The notes below the pieces were generated by a model. It ran no database searches. It worked only from the letters and a program-made list of their open reading frames with translations, and was not told the DNA's origin. Source: Amnibacterium kyonggiense (GTDB lineage: Bacteria > Actinomycetota > Actinomycetes > Actinomycetales > Microbacteriaceae). Taken from it: DNA of 64,000 nucleotides. The stretch covers positions 186,001 to 250,000 of the forward strand of contig NZ_SOAM01000001.1 of assembly GCF_004364555.1 (NCBI RefSeq), given 5' to 3'. This document shows positions 31,551 through 39,946 of the stretch, piece by piece. How positions within the stretch are numbered: the stretch's first letter is position 1; every line of letters starts with the position of its first letter. A program made the position numbers and the translations under genes.

Positions 31551-32651
31551 TCAGCGGCGCGGGACGCCGTTCGCGGTGCGCAGCACCGTCTGGAGCGACG
31601 TGTACTCCGGCTTCGCGACGAGGTGCTCGTCGTAGATGTCGGCCGCGCCCTCACCCGGGAAGACGCCCGGGATCCACGAGAACGCGTCCCCGAATCCCCA
31701 CACCGTGTACGAGATGCAGGCCTTCACGAGGAGGCACGCCTGCAGCGTCTCGCTGTAGCCGGCCTTCTGCGCGGACAGCTCGACCGACGTGACGGGCAGG
31801 GTGGTGCGGACGTCGACCTCGGTCTCCGCCGTCTTCAGCCCGAGCTTCGCGAAGCGCTGCATGGTCGTCCGCAGGTCCGGGATGTCGTACTGCGTGTCGA
31901 GGTGCGTCTGGAAGCCGACGCCGTCGATCGGCACGCCCTTCTTCACGAGCCCCTTGACGAGGGCGTACGCACCGTCCTGCTTCGGGCCGCCGTACTCGAT
32001 GTTGTAGTCGTTGTAGAACAGGAGCGCCTTCGGGTCGGCCTGGTGCGCCCAGCGGAACGCCTTCTCGATGTAGCTCGGCCCGATCTTCTGCAGCCAGAGG
32101 TTGTCGCGGAGCGTGCCGTCCTCGTTGAACGCCTCGTTCACGACGTCCCACTGCCAGATCCTCCCCTTGAAGTGCGTCATCTCGTCGAAGATGTGCTGCT
32201 TCAGGATCGCGGTCGCCTGCTTCGTCGTGAGGCTCGGCCCGATGTCCGTCAGCCACTGCGGCAGCTGGTTGTACCAGACGAGCGTGTGGCCGCGGACGAG
32301 CTGGTGGTGCTGCTTCGCGAAGCGGATCAGCTCGTCCGCCGCGGCGTAGTCGAACTTCCCCCGCTGGGGCTCGATCGCGTCCCACTTCATGACGTTCTCG
32401 GGCGTCACGGAGCTGAACTGGGAGGCGGCGATCTCGTCGTAGCGGGCGTTCGAGCCGAGCTGGTCGGTGTTGATCGCGGTGCCGATTCGGAGACCGGATC
32501 GCTGGGCGAGGGCGCGCAGCGATTGACCGCCGGTGCCCTCGGTCGCGGCGGAGGCGCTGAGCGCTCCCCCGGCGATGAGGGCGAGGGCGAGCGTCGTAGA
32601 GGCGGCGAGCGTGGCGGCCCGGCGTCGGCGGGCGGGCGGGTGGAGGGACAT
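31551..32651 (-). CDS. Secreted GH10 endo-1,4-beta-xylanase
   Basis: This 366-residue protein has an Arg-rich signal peptide (MSLHPPARRRRAATLAASTTLALALIAGGALSASAA) and a single GH10 barrel with no carbohydrate-binding module. Landmarks are NTDQLGSNARYDEIAASQFSSVTPENVMKWDAIEP, VRGHTLVWYNQLPQWL, WQWDVVNEAFNEDG (acid/base Glu) and LKTAETEVDVR (nucleophile Glu). It cuts xylan outside the cell. ATG 32651 follows AAGGAG by seven bases. It sits inside the sugar-acid oxidation locus and shares a control region with the divergent FAH-family gene. Confidence 0.95.
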   Translation of the reverse strand: MSLHPPARRRRAATLAASTTLALALIAGGALSASAATEGTGGQSLRALAQRSGLRIGTAINTDQLGSNARYDEIAASQFSSVTPENVMKWDAIEPQRGKFDYAAADELIRFAKQHHQLVRGHTLVWYNQLPQWLTDIGPSLTTKQATAILKQHIFDEMTHFKGRIWQWDVVNEAFNEDGTLRDNLWLQKIGPSYIEKAFRWAHQADPKALLFYNDYNIEYGGPKQDGAYALVKGLVKKGVPIDGVGFQTHLDTQYDIPDLRTTMQRFAKLGLKTAETEVDVRTTLPVTSVELSAQKAGYSETLQACLLVKACISYTVWGFGDAFSWIPGVFPGEGAADIYDEHLVAKPEYTSLQTVLRTANGVPRR

Positions 32652-32717
32652 GACGTGCTCCTTGCAGTGGTCGACTTCATCGTGACCGGGGCCGACTTCG
32701 GCGGCGGTTGCCGAGAA

Positions 32718-32785
32718 GGAGAAACGTTTTCGCTCGCGGCTGCAACGGTTTCGGAGAGTTTCGACACCTTTCGACGCGACGCGCC
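32718..32785. promoter_or_regulatory. Candidate LacI-type operators between xylanase and FAH-family gene
   Basis: The 224-base divergent region contains the palindrome AAACGTTT at 32722-32729 in the context GAGAAACGTTTTCGCTC. A related CAACGGTTTC lies at about 32752, and a direct pair GTTTCGAC / CTTTCGAC near 32758-32775. Such CG-centred, A/T-flanked motifs are typical of LacI/GalR operators in sugar genes. The regulator is not adjacent. Confidence 0.45.
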
Positions 32786-32875
32786 GGAGGGCCAGGGCTC
32801 CCGGTGCGCGCTCGGCGCGGATGCGCGAGGCTGGGCGGGCCCGTGCGCCGCCGCCGGGCGGATCGGAGGTCGTCG

Positions 32876-33757
32876 GTGAGTCCCGATGCGGTGCCCGAAG
32901 GGGCGATCCGCCGTGCCCGCACGAGCGGCGGCGACCGCTGGGTCGTCCGCCGCGACGGCGTCGACCACCTCGTCGAGGGCGGCCTCGCCGACCTGCTCGC
33001 GCTGCCGCTCGAGGAGGCCCGCGTCCGCGTCGACGCGGCCCGGCCCGTCGACCACAGGTTCGCCGTCGTGGCGCCGGTGGACCTCCAGGAGGTCTGGGCG
33101 GCGGGCGTGACCTACGAGCGCAGCCGGGACGAGCGGATGGCCGAGTCGACGGAGGCGTCGATCTACGACCGGGTCTACGCCGCCGAGCGGCCCGAGCTGT
33201 TCTTCAAGGCGCCCGCCGGACGCGTCGTCGGTCCGGGCGAGCCGGTCGGCATCCGCGTCGACTCGGCGTGGGACGTGCCCGAGCCCGAGCTGGGGCTCGT
33301 GTTCACGAGCCGGGGCGAGCTCTTCGGCTACGTCCCGGGCAACGACATGTCGAGCCGCTCGATCGAGGGGGAGAACCCGCTCTACCTGCCGCAGGCGAAG
33401 GTCTACGAGGCGGCGTGCGCGCTCGGGCCGGCGATCGTCCCCGTGTGGGCGGTCGAGGGCCCGTTCGACATCCGGCTCGAGATCGAGCGCGACGACGCGA
33501 TCGTGTTCGAGGGCACGACCTCGACGTCGTCGATCACCCGGACGGCGGAGGACCTGGGCGCATGGCTCTTCGCCTCAATGCCGTTCCCGCAGGGTGCGAT
33601 CCTCCTGACCGGGACGGGGATCGTGCCACCGGAGTCGTTCACGCTCGCCGCGGGCGACGTCGTCCGCGTGACGGTCGACCGCGTCGGCGTGCTGGAGAAC
33701 CCGGTCCGCGAGGTCGGTGTCGACCTCCGCGGCCGCGCAACGGGAGGACAGCGATGA
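32876..33757 (+). CDS. FAH-family 2-keto-3-deoxypentonate dehydratase (predicted)
   Basis: This 293-residue protein starts at GTG 32876, six bases after GGAGG. The fumarylacetoacetate-hydrolase fold is clear: VDLQEVWAAGVTYERSRDERMAEST, ELFFKAPAGRVVGPGEPVGIR, the metal-binding WDVPEPELGLVFTSRGELFGYVPGNDMSSRSIEGENPLYLPQAKVYEAACALGPAI, and ILLTGTGIVPPESFTLAAGDVVRV. Length and motifs resemble 2-keto-3-deoxy-D-arabinonate/xylonate dehydratases, which form alpha-ketoglutarate semialdehyde. The stop overlaps the start of the next gene, the dehydrogenase for exactly that product, which supports the assignment. Confidence 0.85.
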   Translation: MSPDAVPEGAIRRARTSGGDRWVVRRDGVDHLVEGGLADLLALPLEEARVRVDAARPVDHRFAVVAPVDLQEVWAAGVTYERSRDERMAESTEASIYDRVYAAERPELFFKAPAGRVVGPGEPVGIRVDSAWDVPEPELGLVFTSRGELFGYVPGNDMSSRSIEGENPLYLPQAKVYEAACALGPAIVPVWAVEGPFDIRLEIERDDAIVFEGTTSTSSITRTAEDLGAWLFASMPFPQGAILLTGTGIVPPESFTLAAGDVVRVTVDRVGVLENPVREVGVDLRGRATGGQR

Positions 33758-35205
33758 CCGACACGACCCCGGAGCAGCTCGACCGGGTCCTCGACGCGGC
33801 GGTCGCCGCGGCCGGCGTGCTGCGCGATCGGCCCCCGGCCGAGCGCGCGGGCTGGCTGCGCGCGGGCGCGGACGCCCTCGACGCGGCCGCCGACCGGCTG
33901 CTGCCGCTGGCGCAGGAGGAGAGCCGGCTGCCCCCGCCCCGTCTGACCGGCGAGCTCAAGCGGACGACGTTCCAGCTGCGGCTCTTCGCCGAGGAGATCG
34001 AGGCCGGGGCATACCTTCACGCCGTCATCGATCACGCCGATGCCGATTGGGGCATGGGTCCCCGCCCGGACCTGCGGCGCATGCTCGTGCCGCTCGGCCC
34101 GGTCGCCGTCTGGGCGGCCAGCAACTTCCCGTTCGCCTTCTCCGTCGCGGGTGGCGACACGGCGTCCGCGCTCGCGGCCGGCTGCCCGGTGGTCCTCGTC
34201 GCGCACCCGGGGCATCCGCGGCTGTCGCACGCGACGGCGGAGGTGCTCGTCGCCGCACTGGAGGGCGCGGGTGCCCCGGCCGGCGTGTTCGCGCTCGTCG
34301 AGGGGCAGGACACCGGCCGGGCGCTGATCACGGACGCCCGGATCACCGCCGGGGCGTTCACCGGCTCGCTCCGCGGCGGCCGCGCCCTGTTCGACCTCGC
34401 GAGCGGGCGGGAGACGCCGATCCCGTTCTACGGGGAGCTCGGCAGCACCAACCCGGCCTTCGTGACCGGCGGTGCCGCGGCCGCGCGGGCCGAGGAGATC
34501 GCGGCCGGGTTCGCCGGCTCGATGACGCTCGGCGTCGGGCAGTTCTGCACGAAGCCCGGGCTGCTGTTCGTGCCGGCCGACTCCGCGATCCCCGGGCTCG
34601 TGGTCGAGCGACTGCGCGACGTCGCGGGCGCGCCGATGCTGAACGACCGCATCCGCTCCGGGTACGGCTCGGCGCTCCGCACGCTCGCGTCGCACGAGGT
34701 CGTCGAGCTGCTCGAGGGGACCGTGGACCCCGACGACGATCCGACGCCGACCCTGCTGCGCACGAGCGCGGCGGAGGTGGTCGCCGACCCGCGACCGCTG
34801 ACGGCGGAGGTCTTCGGCCCGGCCGCGCTCGTCGTCGAGTACGCGGACGACGAGGAGCTGCTCGCCGCCGCGCGGGCGCTCGACGGCCAGCTGACCGCGA
34901 CCGTGCAGGCTGACCCGGACGACCAGGTCGTTCCCGCGCTCCTCGACGTGCTCGCCGAGCGTGCCGGGCGGGTCCTGTGGGGCGGCTGGCCGACGGGCGT
35001 CTCCGTGACGTACGCGCAGCAGCACGGCGGCCCCTACCCGGCGACGACCGCCGTCACCACGACGAGCGTGGGCACCGCGGCGATCGAGCGCTTCCTCCGC
35101 CCGGTCGCCTACCAGGACCTGCCGGAGGCGCTCCTCCCGGAGCCGCTGCAGGACGCGAACCCGTGGTCGGTGCCGCAGCGCGTGGACGGCGCCCTCCCCC
35201 GCTGA
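33754..35205 (+). CDS. Alpha-ketoglutarate-semialdehyde dehydrogenase-like ALDH
   Basis: This 483-residue NAD(P)-dependent aldehyde dehydrogenase overlaps the FAH-family gene by four bases (ATGA) with GGGAGGA upstream. Signatures are VPLGPVAVWAASNFPFAFSVAGGDTASALAAGCPVVLVAHPGHPRL, FTGSLRGGRALFDLASGRETPIPFYGELGSTNPAFV (general base Glu) and MTLGVGQFCTKPGLLFVP (catalytic Cys). The GQFCTKPG context marks the KGSADH subgroup, which oxidises 2,5-dioxopentanoate to 2-oxoglutarate. This would be the last step in converting pentonates to a TCA-cycle intermediate. It ends at an inverted-repeat block. Confidence 0.9.
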   Translation: MTDTTPEQLDRVLDAAVAAAGVLRDRPPAERAGWLRAGADALDAAADRLLPLAQEESRLPPPRLTGELKRTTFQLRLFAEEIEAGAYLHAVIDHADADWGMGPRPDLRRMLVPLGPVAVWAASNFPFAFSVAGGDTASALAAGCPVVLVAHPGHPRLSHATAEVLVAALEGAGAPAGVFALVEGQDTGRALITDARITAGAFTGSLRGGRALFDLASGRETPIPFYGELGSTNPAFVTGGAAAARAEEIAAGFAGSMTLGVGQFCTKPGLLFVPADSAIPGLVVERLRDVAGAPMLNDRIRSGYGSALRTLASHEVVELLEGTVDPDDDPTPTLLRTSAAEVVADPRPLTAEVFGPAALVVEYADDEELLAAARALDGQLTATVQADPDDQVVPALLDVLAERAGRVLWGGWPTGVSVTYAQQHGGPYPATTAVTTTSVGTAAIERFLRPVAYQDLPEALLPEPLQDANPWSVPQRVDGALPR

Positions 35206-35517
35206 CCTCCCGGATCCGCAGTTCTGCCGCGGATCCGCAAATCTCCCTCGACGGCATGGAGACGCACGCCGGTGCGGCCGCGGTGGAGCGCGATCACGTC
35301 CGCGACGCGACGATCGCGCAGTTCGGCACGCCGCCGCTCCGCTTCACGCAGAACCAGGCGATCCGCGCGACGACCTGGGTCGTCGACGTCCTCGAGCGCG
35401 TGTGGCTCCGCGGATCCGCAGAAACGGCCCGACACGCCGCGCGTCGACCCGCCGAACGCGGCGTGTCGGCTGAGAAGTGCGGATCCGCGACGGAACTGCG
35501 GATCCGGGAGGGTCAGC
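35201..35517. repeat. Long inverted repeat with five GCGGATCC-type cores
   Basis: The left arm 35201-35239 and right arm 35478-35517 are inverted copies of about 39 bases with three or four differences, including one indel. Each arm holds two GGATCC-centred palindromes, and a fifth (GCGGATCCGC) lies at 35410-35419. A separate hairpin CCGACACGCCGCG/CGCGGCGTGTCGG is at 35429-35469. The outer ends coincide with the stop codons of the two convergent flanking genes, so the block replaces an ordinary terminator. Confidence 0.75.
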
Positions 35518-35525
35518 CGGCGTAG
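35256..35525 (+). CDS. Possible small ORF inside the inverted-repeat block
   Basis: ATG 35256 opens an 89-codon frame. Its first ~50 codons (METHAGAAAVERDHVRDATIAQFGTPPLRFTQNQAIRATTWVVDVLERVWLRG) have the strong G/C third-position bias of real genes. Beyond residue 52 the frame runs through the repeat palindromes and hairpin and looks non-coding. Either a short protein was interrupted by the repeats, or the repeat element carries its own small cargo ORF. There is no ribosome binding site. I recognise no family. Confidence 0.3.
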   Translation: METHAGAAAVERDHVRDATIAQFGTPPLRFTQNQAIRATTWVVDVLERVWLRGSAETARHAARRPAERGVSAEKCGSATELRIREGQPA

Positions 35526-36373
35526 GCGTGCTGTCGCGCCCCGCGGACCCCGGTCTCCAGGGCGAAGACCGAGCCCGCCTCCGGCTCCGCGTGCTCCTCG
35601 CCCCAGCCGTCGCGGGAGGTGGTGATGTACAGCGTGGACCGGTCGACGCCGCCGAACGCCGGGCAGGTGACGTCGCGCGTGGGCACCTCGACGACCTCCG
35701 TCGGCGTGCCGTCGGCGTCGAAGCGCCGCACCGCCCAGCCGCCGTACATGGCGACCCAGAGGCCGCCCTCCTCGTCGATGGTCATCCCGTCCGGGTGCCC
35801 CTGCTCCTCCGACAGGTCGATGAACGGCTCACGGTCGTGGAAGGTCCCGTCGGACCCGTCGTAGTGGAACCGCCACACCGTGTCGGTGGGGGTGTCGACG
35901 TAGAACGCGGTGCCGCCGTCGGCCGACCACTGCAGCCCGTTCGAGATGGTCACGTCCCGGAGCACGGGCGTGACGGAGCGGTCGGCGTCCAGCCGGTAGA
36001 CCGTGCCGCGACCGGTCGCCGCGTCGTAGGCCATCGAGCCGACGAGGAGGCGCCCCTGCGGATCGCAGCCGCCCTCGTTCATGCGGACCGTGGCGTCCTC
36101 GAACACGGGGAGGTCCTCGCCCGTCGGCGCGAGGTCGTCGTCGAGGAACCGGAAGCCGCGCTCGACCGCGAGCACGTACCCGCCGGCGTCGCGGCGGCGG
36201 ATCACGGCGGCGATCCCGCCGAACTCGTGCCGCGCGGGCACGAGGTCCGGTCCGAGCTCGACGACGGCGCCCGCGAGCATGTCCACGAGCAGCACGCGGC
36301 CACGGGGCTCGTCCCAGAACACGCCCTCGCCGTGGAACGTGCAGCGGTCCGTCACCCTGGTCGCCCTGCTCAT
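35513..36373 (-). CDS. SMP-30/gluconolactonase family lactonase
   Basis: This 286-residue six-bladed beta-propeller starts at ATG 36373 with GAGGGGG six bases upstream. Key residues are FHGEGVFWDEPRGRVLLVDML (metal-binding Glu), VRMNEGGCDPQGRLLVGSMAYD (substrate-site Asn and Arg), ISNGLQWSADGGTAFYVDTPTDTVWRF (metal-binding Asn) and GHPDGMTIDEEGGLWVAMYGG (catalytic Asp). The family hydrolyses aldonolactones. Next to pentonate dehydratase and KGSADH it is best read as a xylono- or arabinonolactonase. Its stop codon lies inside the right repeat arm. Confidence 0.88.
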   Translation of the reverse strand: MSRATRVTDRCTFHGEGVFWDEPRGRVLLVDMLAGAVVELGPDLVPARHEFGGIAAVIRRRDAGGYVLAVERGFRFLDDDLAPTGEDLPVFEDATVRMNEGGCDPQGRLLVGSMAYDAATGRGTVYRLDADRSVTPVLRDVTISNGLQWSADGGTAFYVDTPTDTVWRFHYDGSDGTFHDREPFIDLSEEQGHPDGMTIDEEGGLWVAMYGGWAVRRFDADGTPTEVVEVPTRDVTCPAFGGVDRSTLYITTSRDGWGEEHAEPEAGSVFALETGVRGARQHAYAG

Positions 36374-36473
36374 CGCAGCCCCCTCGTCCTCGACCCGCCG
36401 GTGCGCCGTGCAGGCGCGGGGCCGTCCGGCAGCCAAGCACAGCAGGATGCGAGCCGCGCCCGCGGCCGCCGGC

Positions 36474-37505
36474 TCAGGAGCGCTCGGGCGCGGCCGCGCG
36501 CGACGCGACGGCCTCGTCGAGCAGCGCCGTCAGCGCGCGCCGCTCGGCCTCGTCCACGAACGCGGCGTCGAAGGAGTTCCGCGCGAGCGTCTCGAGCTGC
36601 GCCTCGGTGGCGCCCGCGGCGCGGAGGGCCTCGAGGTTCGCGTCGACCTGACCGCCGAAGTACGCCGGGTCGTCGCTGCTGACGGTCACGCGCGCGCCCA
36701 GCTCGAGCATGGCGAACAGCGGGTGGTCCTCCATCCGCGGCACCGCACGGAGGGCGACGTTCGAGAGCGGGCACACCGTCAGGGCGATCCTCTCGTCGAC
36801 GATCCGGGCCATGAGCTCGGCGTCCTCCATCGCCCGCAGCCCGTGGTCGATCCGCTCGACGTGCAGGACGTCGAGGGCCTCGCGCACGTAGTCGGGTCCG
36901 CCCTCCTCGCCCGCGTGCGCGACGAGTCGCAGCCCGTCCGCCGCCGCACGCGCGAACACGTCCCGGAACAGGGAGGGCGGCCAGCCGACCTCGGCGGAGT
37001 CGAGGCCGACGCCGATGAAGTGCTCGCGGAACGGCAAGACCGCGTCGAGCGTCGCCTCCGCGGCCTCCGCGCCGAGATCGCGGGTGAAGCACACGATCAG
37101 GTCGCACGACATGCCGGTCGCGCGCGCCTCGGCGAACGCCGATCCGAAGCCGCGCATCACCGCCTCGACCGGCACGCCGCGCTGCAGGTGCACCATCGGG
37201 TCGATGAACGACTCCGCGCGGACGACCCCCGCGGCGCGGGCGGCGCGCAGGTAGGCCGCGCCGAGCTCGTGGAAGTCCTCCTCCGTCCGCAGCACGGCCA
37301 GGTCGCCGTCCCGCCGGTCCAGGAAGGACTGGAGGTCCACGAACTCCGGCTCCGGGTCGGTGCCGTCGAAGGCGGTCCCGAACCCGTTGAGGCGCGCGAA
37401 GGACCGCAGCAGGTCCGGGCCGAGCGCCCCCTCGACGTGCAGGTGCAGCTCGGCGACGGGCAGCGGTACGCGTGCGGTGGTCCCAGGACGCGGATCGGAG
37501 GGCAT
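36474..37505 (-). CDS. add: Adenosine (or adenine) deaminase family
   Basis: This 343-residue zinc amidohydrolase starts at ATG 37505. Motifs in order are VAELHLHVEGAL (HxH zinc ligands), RLVAHAGEEGGPDYV (His and catalytic Glu), RIDHGLRAMED, LTVCPLSNVALRAV and VTVSSDDPAYFGG (Asp pair). It removes the 6-amino group of adenosine, or of adenine in some subgroups, for purine salvage. The short N-terminus and FFDAAF-like end fit bacterial Add. It is not part of the pentose pathway. It is followed on the same strand by the lactonase gene after about 100 bases. Confidence 0.9.
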   Translation of the reverse strand: MPSDPRPGTTARVPLPVAELHLHVEGALGPDLLRSFARLNGFGTAFDGTDPEPEFVDLQSFLDRRDGDLAVLRTEEDFHELGAAYLRAARAAGVVRAESFIDPMVHLQRGVPVEAVMRGFGSAFAEARATGMSCDLIVCFTRDLGAEAAEATLDAVLPFREHFIGVGLDSAEVGWPPSLFRDVFARAAADGLRLVAHAGEEGGPDYVREALDVLHVERIDHGLRAMEDAELMARIVDERIALTVCPLSNVALRAVPRMEDHPLFAMLELGARVTVSSDDPAYFGGQVDANLEALRAAGATEAQLETLARNSFDAAFVDEAERRALTALLDEAVASRAAAPERS

Positions 37506-37552
37506 CCGGGCATGATCGTCGCCGCCCGTGTCGGGGATGTTTCCGAGCGCGA

Positions 37553-38722
37553 TCAGCGCGACCGCAGCCGCTCCCGGGTCCGCGTGACGAGCCGCCGCGC
37601 GGTGTAGGTCACGAGCTCGCGGGTGCCGACGCCGTTCAGGTCGGCGGGCGCCCGCCCGGTGATCGAGTCGAAGCGGGGCATGCCGTGCGCCGACGCGGTC
37701 ATCATGCCGACGAGCAGCTCGGCGGCCGCGTCGATGCTCACCGTGGAGGGGTCCTCGACGGTCGGCACGGGCGCACGCGACGGCGCCACCAGGGCGTCGA
37801 GGTCGCCGACGGTCCGCACGCCGGCGTCCCGGACACCGGCCACCATGTCCGCCATCAGCTCCCCCGCCCGGTCGGCGGCCCACTGCGGCACCTCGATGCG
37901 CTGGTCGGAGCGCAGCAGCTCGGGGTGCTCGCGCAGCGCGCGGATGGCGCCGAATTCGATGAGCACGGCCTGCACGTCGGCGCTCGATCCCGGCAGGCTG
38001 TGGAAGCGCTCGTTGAAGCGCCGGACGACCTCGGCGAGCGGGTGGCTGAGGGACACGTTGTCCGACTTCGGGTCCGGCACGAGCGTGCCGTCCGGGAGGC
38101 CGGTGAGCGTCTCGAAGGTGCGGAGGACGAAGTCCCGCGGCGCGTCCGCGAGCGACACGACCGTCACCCGCTCCGGTCCGACGAGCGTCGCCCACCGCCG
38201 CGCGAGCGCGTCGACCCGGGTCTTCTGCCAGAACTCGGGCTGGGAGCCGTGCAGCGTGTCCTCGCGCAGCAGCATCGACTCGAGCCACTTCGGGTAGGAG
38301 GTCCGCGAACCGGTCTGCACGTACTGCTGCCAGGAGGACGACAGCATGTCGACGAGGGGTCGCATGGTGATGACCACGTGGGTGCGGCCCGCGCCGAACG
38401 CGTCGATCACGTCCTTCGCGCGCGCGTCGTTCGCCCGGGCGAAGGTCTCGCTCGAGATCACCACCATCCGCGCGGTCGATCCGTTCACCTCGTCGACGAG
38501 CTTCGGCCAGGCCTCGAGCCCCGAGTGGTGACCCGCGATGCGGCGGCCGAGGGCGACCGCGCCGGCGGCGGCGCGAGGCTGGGAACCCCTGCCCGCGTAG
38601 TGCACGCCGTGGGCCGCGAGCGCCTCGCGGTTGTGGTGGAACCCGCTCTGCAGGCTGGTCGTCCCCGTCTTCGCGGGGCCGATGTGGAGGAGTCGGGTGC
38701 CGTCGGGCAGCGGTTCGGTCAT
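37553..38722 (-). CDS. Sulfotransferase-like protein
   Basis: This 389-residue protein starts at ATG 38722, six bases after GGAGG. The N-terminal RLLHIGPAKTGTTSLQSGFHHNREALAAHGV contains the 5'-phosphosulfate-binding loop (PAKTGTTSLQ) of PAPS-dependent sulfotransferases. SSETFARANDARAKDVIDAFGAGRTHVVITMRPLVDMLSSSWQQYVQTG supplies the 3'-phosphate-binding Arg/Ser region. There is no transmembrane segment. It would transfer sulfate to an unknown acceptor, perhaps a glycan or lipid. It lies 280 bases from, and divergent to, the PAPS-synthesis operon, which strengthens the assignment. Confidence 0.8.
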   Translation of the reverse strand: MTEPLPDGTRLLHIGPAKTGTTSLQSGFHHNREALAAHGVHYAGRGSQPRAAAGAVALGRRIAGHHSGLEAWPKLVDEVNGSTARMVVISSETFARANDARAKDVIDAFGAGRTHVVITMRPLVDMLSSSWQQYVQTGSRTSYPKWLESMLLREDTLHGSQPEFWQKTRVDALARRWATLVGPERVTVVSLADAPRDFVLRTFETLTGLPDGTLVPDPKSDNVSLSHPLAEVVRRFNERFHSLPGSSADVQAVLIEFGAIRALREHPELLRSDQRIEVPQWAADRAGELMADMVAGVRDAGVRTVGDLDALVAPSRAPVPTVEDPSTVSIDAAAELLVGMMTASAHGMPRFDSITGRAPADLNGVGTRELVTYTARRLVTRTRERLRSR

Positions 38723-39001
38723 CGGGATCCTCCAGTGGTCGGGCCGGGATCGTGTCGTCGTGCCGAGGTCGCGTCGGGCAGCCGATCGGACGACCATCGG
38801 TCCCTGCAGTGCACCTGACCGCGGTATGCGCACACCATGAACGCGGCGGCACGTCGCCGTGCGGCGCACCCCATTGTTCATCTTCTTGCCATGTATCCAC
38901 CGCCCGTCGGCGCGTCGTCTCGCGTCCGGCGGCGCCCGTCGTGTTGCGTCGTGTGGTCCGCGGGCAGACCCGAGCCGCAGGACGCACTCGAGGAGCACGC
39001 G

Positions 39002-39946
39002 ATGGATGTGAACCCGGCGATGGCCGTCGTGGGTCTCGCCATCGGCACCCTCGTCGGCCTGACGGGCATGGGCGGCGGCGCCCTCATGACCCCCGTGCTC
39101 GTCTTCTTCTTCGGCGTCGACGCGCTGGCGGCGATCTCGAGCGACCTCGTCATCAGCCTCTTCATGAAGCCGTTCGGCGGGGTCGTGCACCTGGTCAAGC
39201 GCACGGTCGACCTGCGGCTCGTCGGCCTGCTCATGATCGGCAGCGTCCCGGCGGCGTTCCTCGGCGCGCTCAGCACCGCGCTCCTCCCCGGGGATCACGT
39301 GCAGTCGGTCCTCCTGGTGCTCCTCGGCTGCGCGCTCCTCCTGGCGTCCGCCGGCCTGATCGCGCGGGCGTGGATGCAGATGACGCGGGCGGGCGCACCG
39401 CTCGGCGAGGGCGCGGCGCGGCTGAGCCGCCCCCCGATGAAGCTCCGTCCCGCGTCGACGATCGCCCTCGGCGCGGTCGCCGGACTCATCGTCGGACTCA
39501 CCTCCGTCGGCGCCGGCTCGATCGTCATCGTCGCGCTGCTCCTCCTGCACCCGGCGCTGAAGGCGTCCCAGCTCGTCGGCACCGACCTCGTGCAGGCGGT
39601 GCCGCTCGTCGCGTCCGCGGCGCTCGGCCACGCGCTGTTCGGGCAGGTGGACCTCGGCGTCGCCGGCTCCGTCCTGATCGGCGCGATCCCGGGCGTGCTG
39701 CTCGGCGCCTGGCTGTCCTCCCGCGCGCCGGGCGGCGTCATCCGCCGCGTGCTGGCGGTGCTGCTGATGGCGAGCGGGCTGAAGCTGATCGGCACGCCGA
39801 CGCCCGTCGTGATCGCGGCCGGCGTCGGCGCCGTCGTGCTCGGGAACGTGCTCTGGATCGCCCTGCGGCACCGCTACAGCCCGACGCTCCGGGCGAGACG
39901 GGCGGCCGAGGTCCAGGAGGCCGGTGCGGGGGCGACGCGTGACTGA
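39002..39946 (+). CDS. TauE/SafE family sulfite/sulfonate (anion) exporter or importer
   Basis: This 314-residue membrane protein has about eight helices. ATG 39002 is preferred, with GAGGAG seven bases upstream. Two TauE repeats are visible: VGLTGMGGGALMTPVLVFFFGVDALAAISSDLVISLFMKPFGGVVH and VGLTSVGAGSIVIVALLLLHPALKASQLVGTDLVQAVPLVASAALGH, the family hallmarks. It is the first gene of the operon with cysC-cysQ-cysD-cysN and overlaps cysC by eight bases. It probably moves sulfate, sulfite or a sulfonate. Confidence 0.9.
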   Translation: MDVNPAMAVVGLAIGTLVGLTGMGGGALMTPVLVFFFGVDALAAISSDLVISLFMKPFGGVVHLVKRTVDLRLVGLLMIGSVPAAFLGALSTALLPGDHVQSVLLVLLGCALLLASAGLIARAWMQMTRAGAPLGEGAARLSRPPMKLRPASTIALGAVAGLIVGLTSVGAGSIVIVALLLLHPALKASQLVGTDLVQAVPLVASAALGHALFGQVDLGVAGSVLIGAIPGVLLGAWLSSRAPGGVIRRVLAVLLMASGLKLIGTPTPVVIAAGVGAVVLGNVLWIALRHRYSPTLRARRAAEVQEAGAGATRD

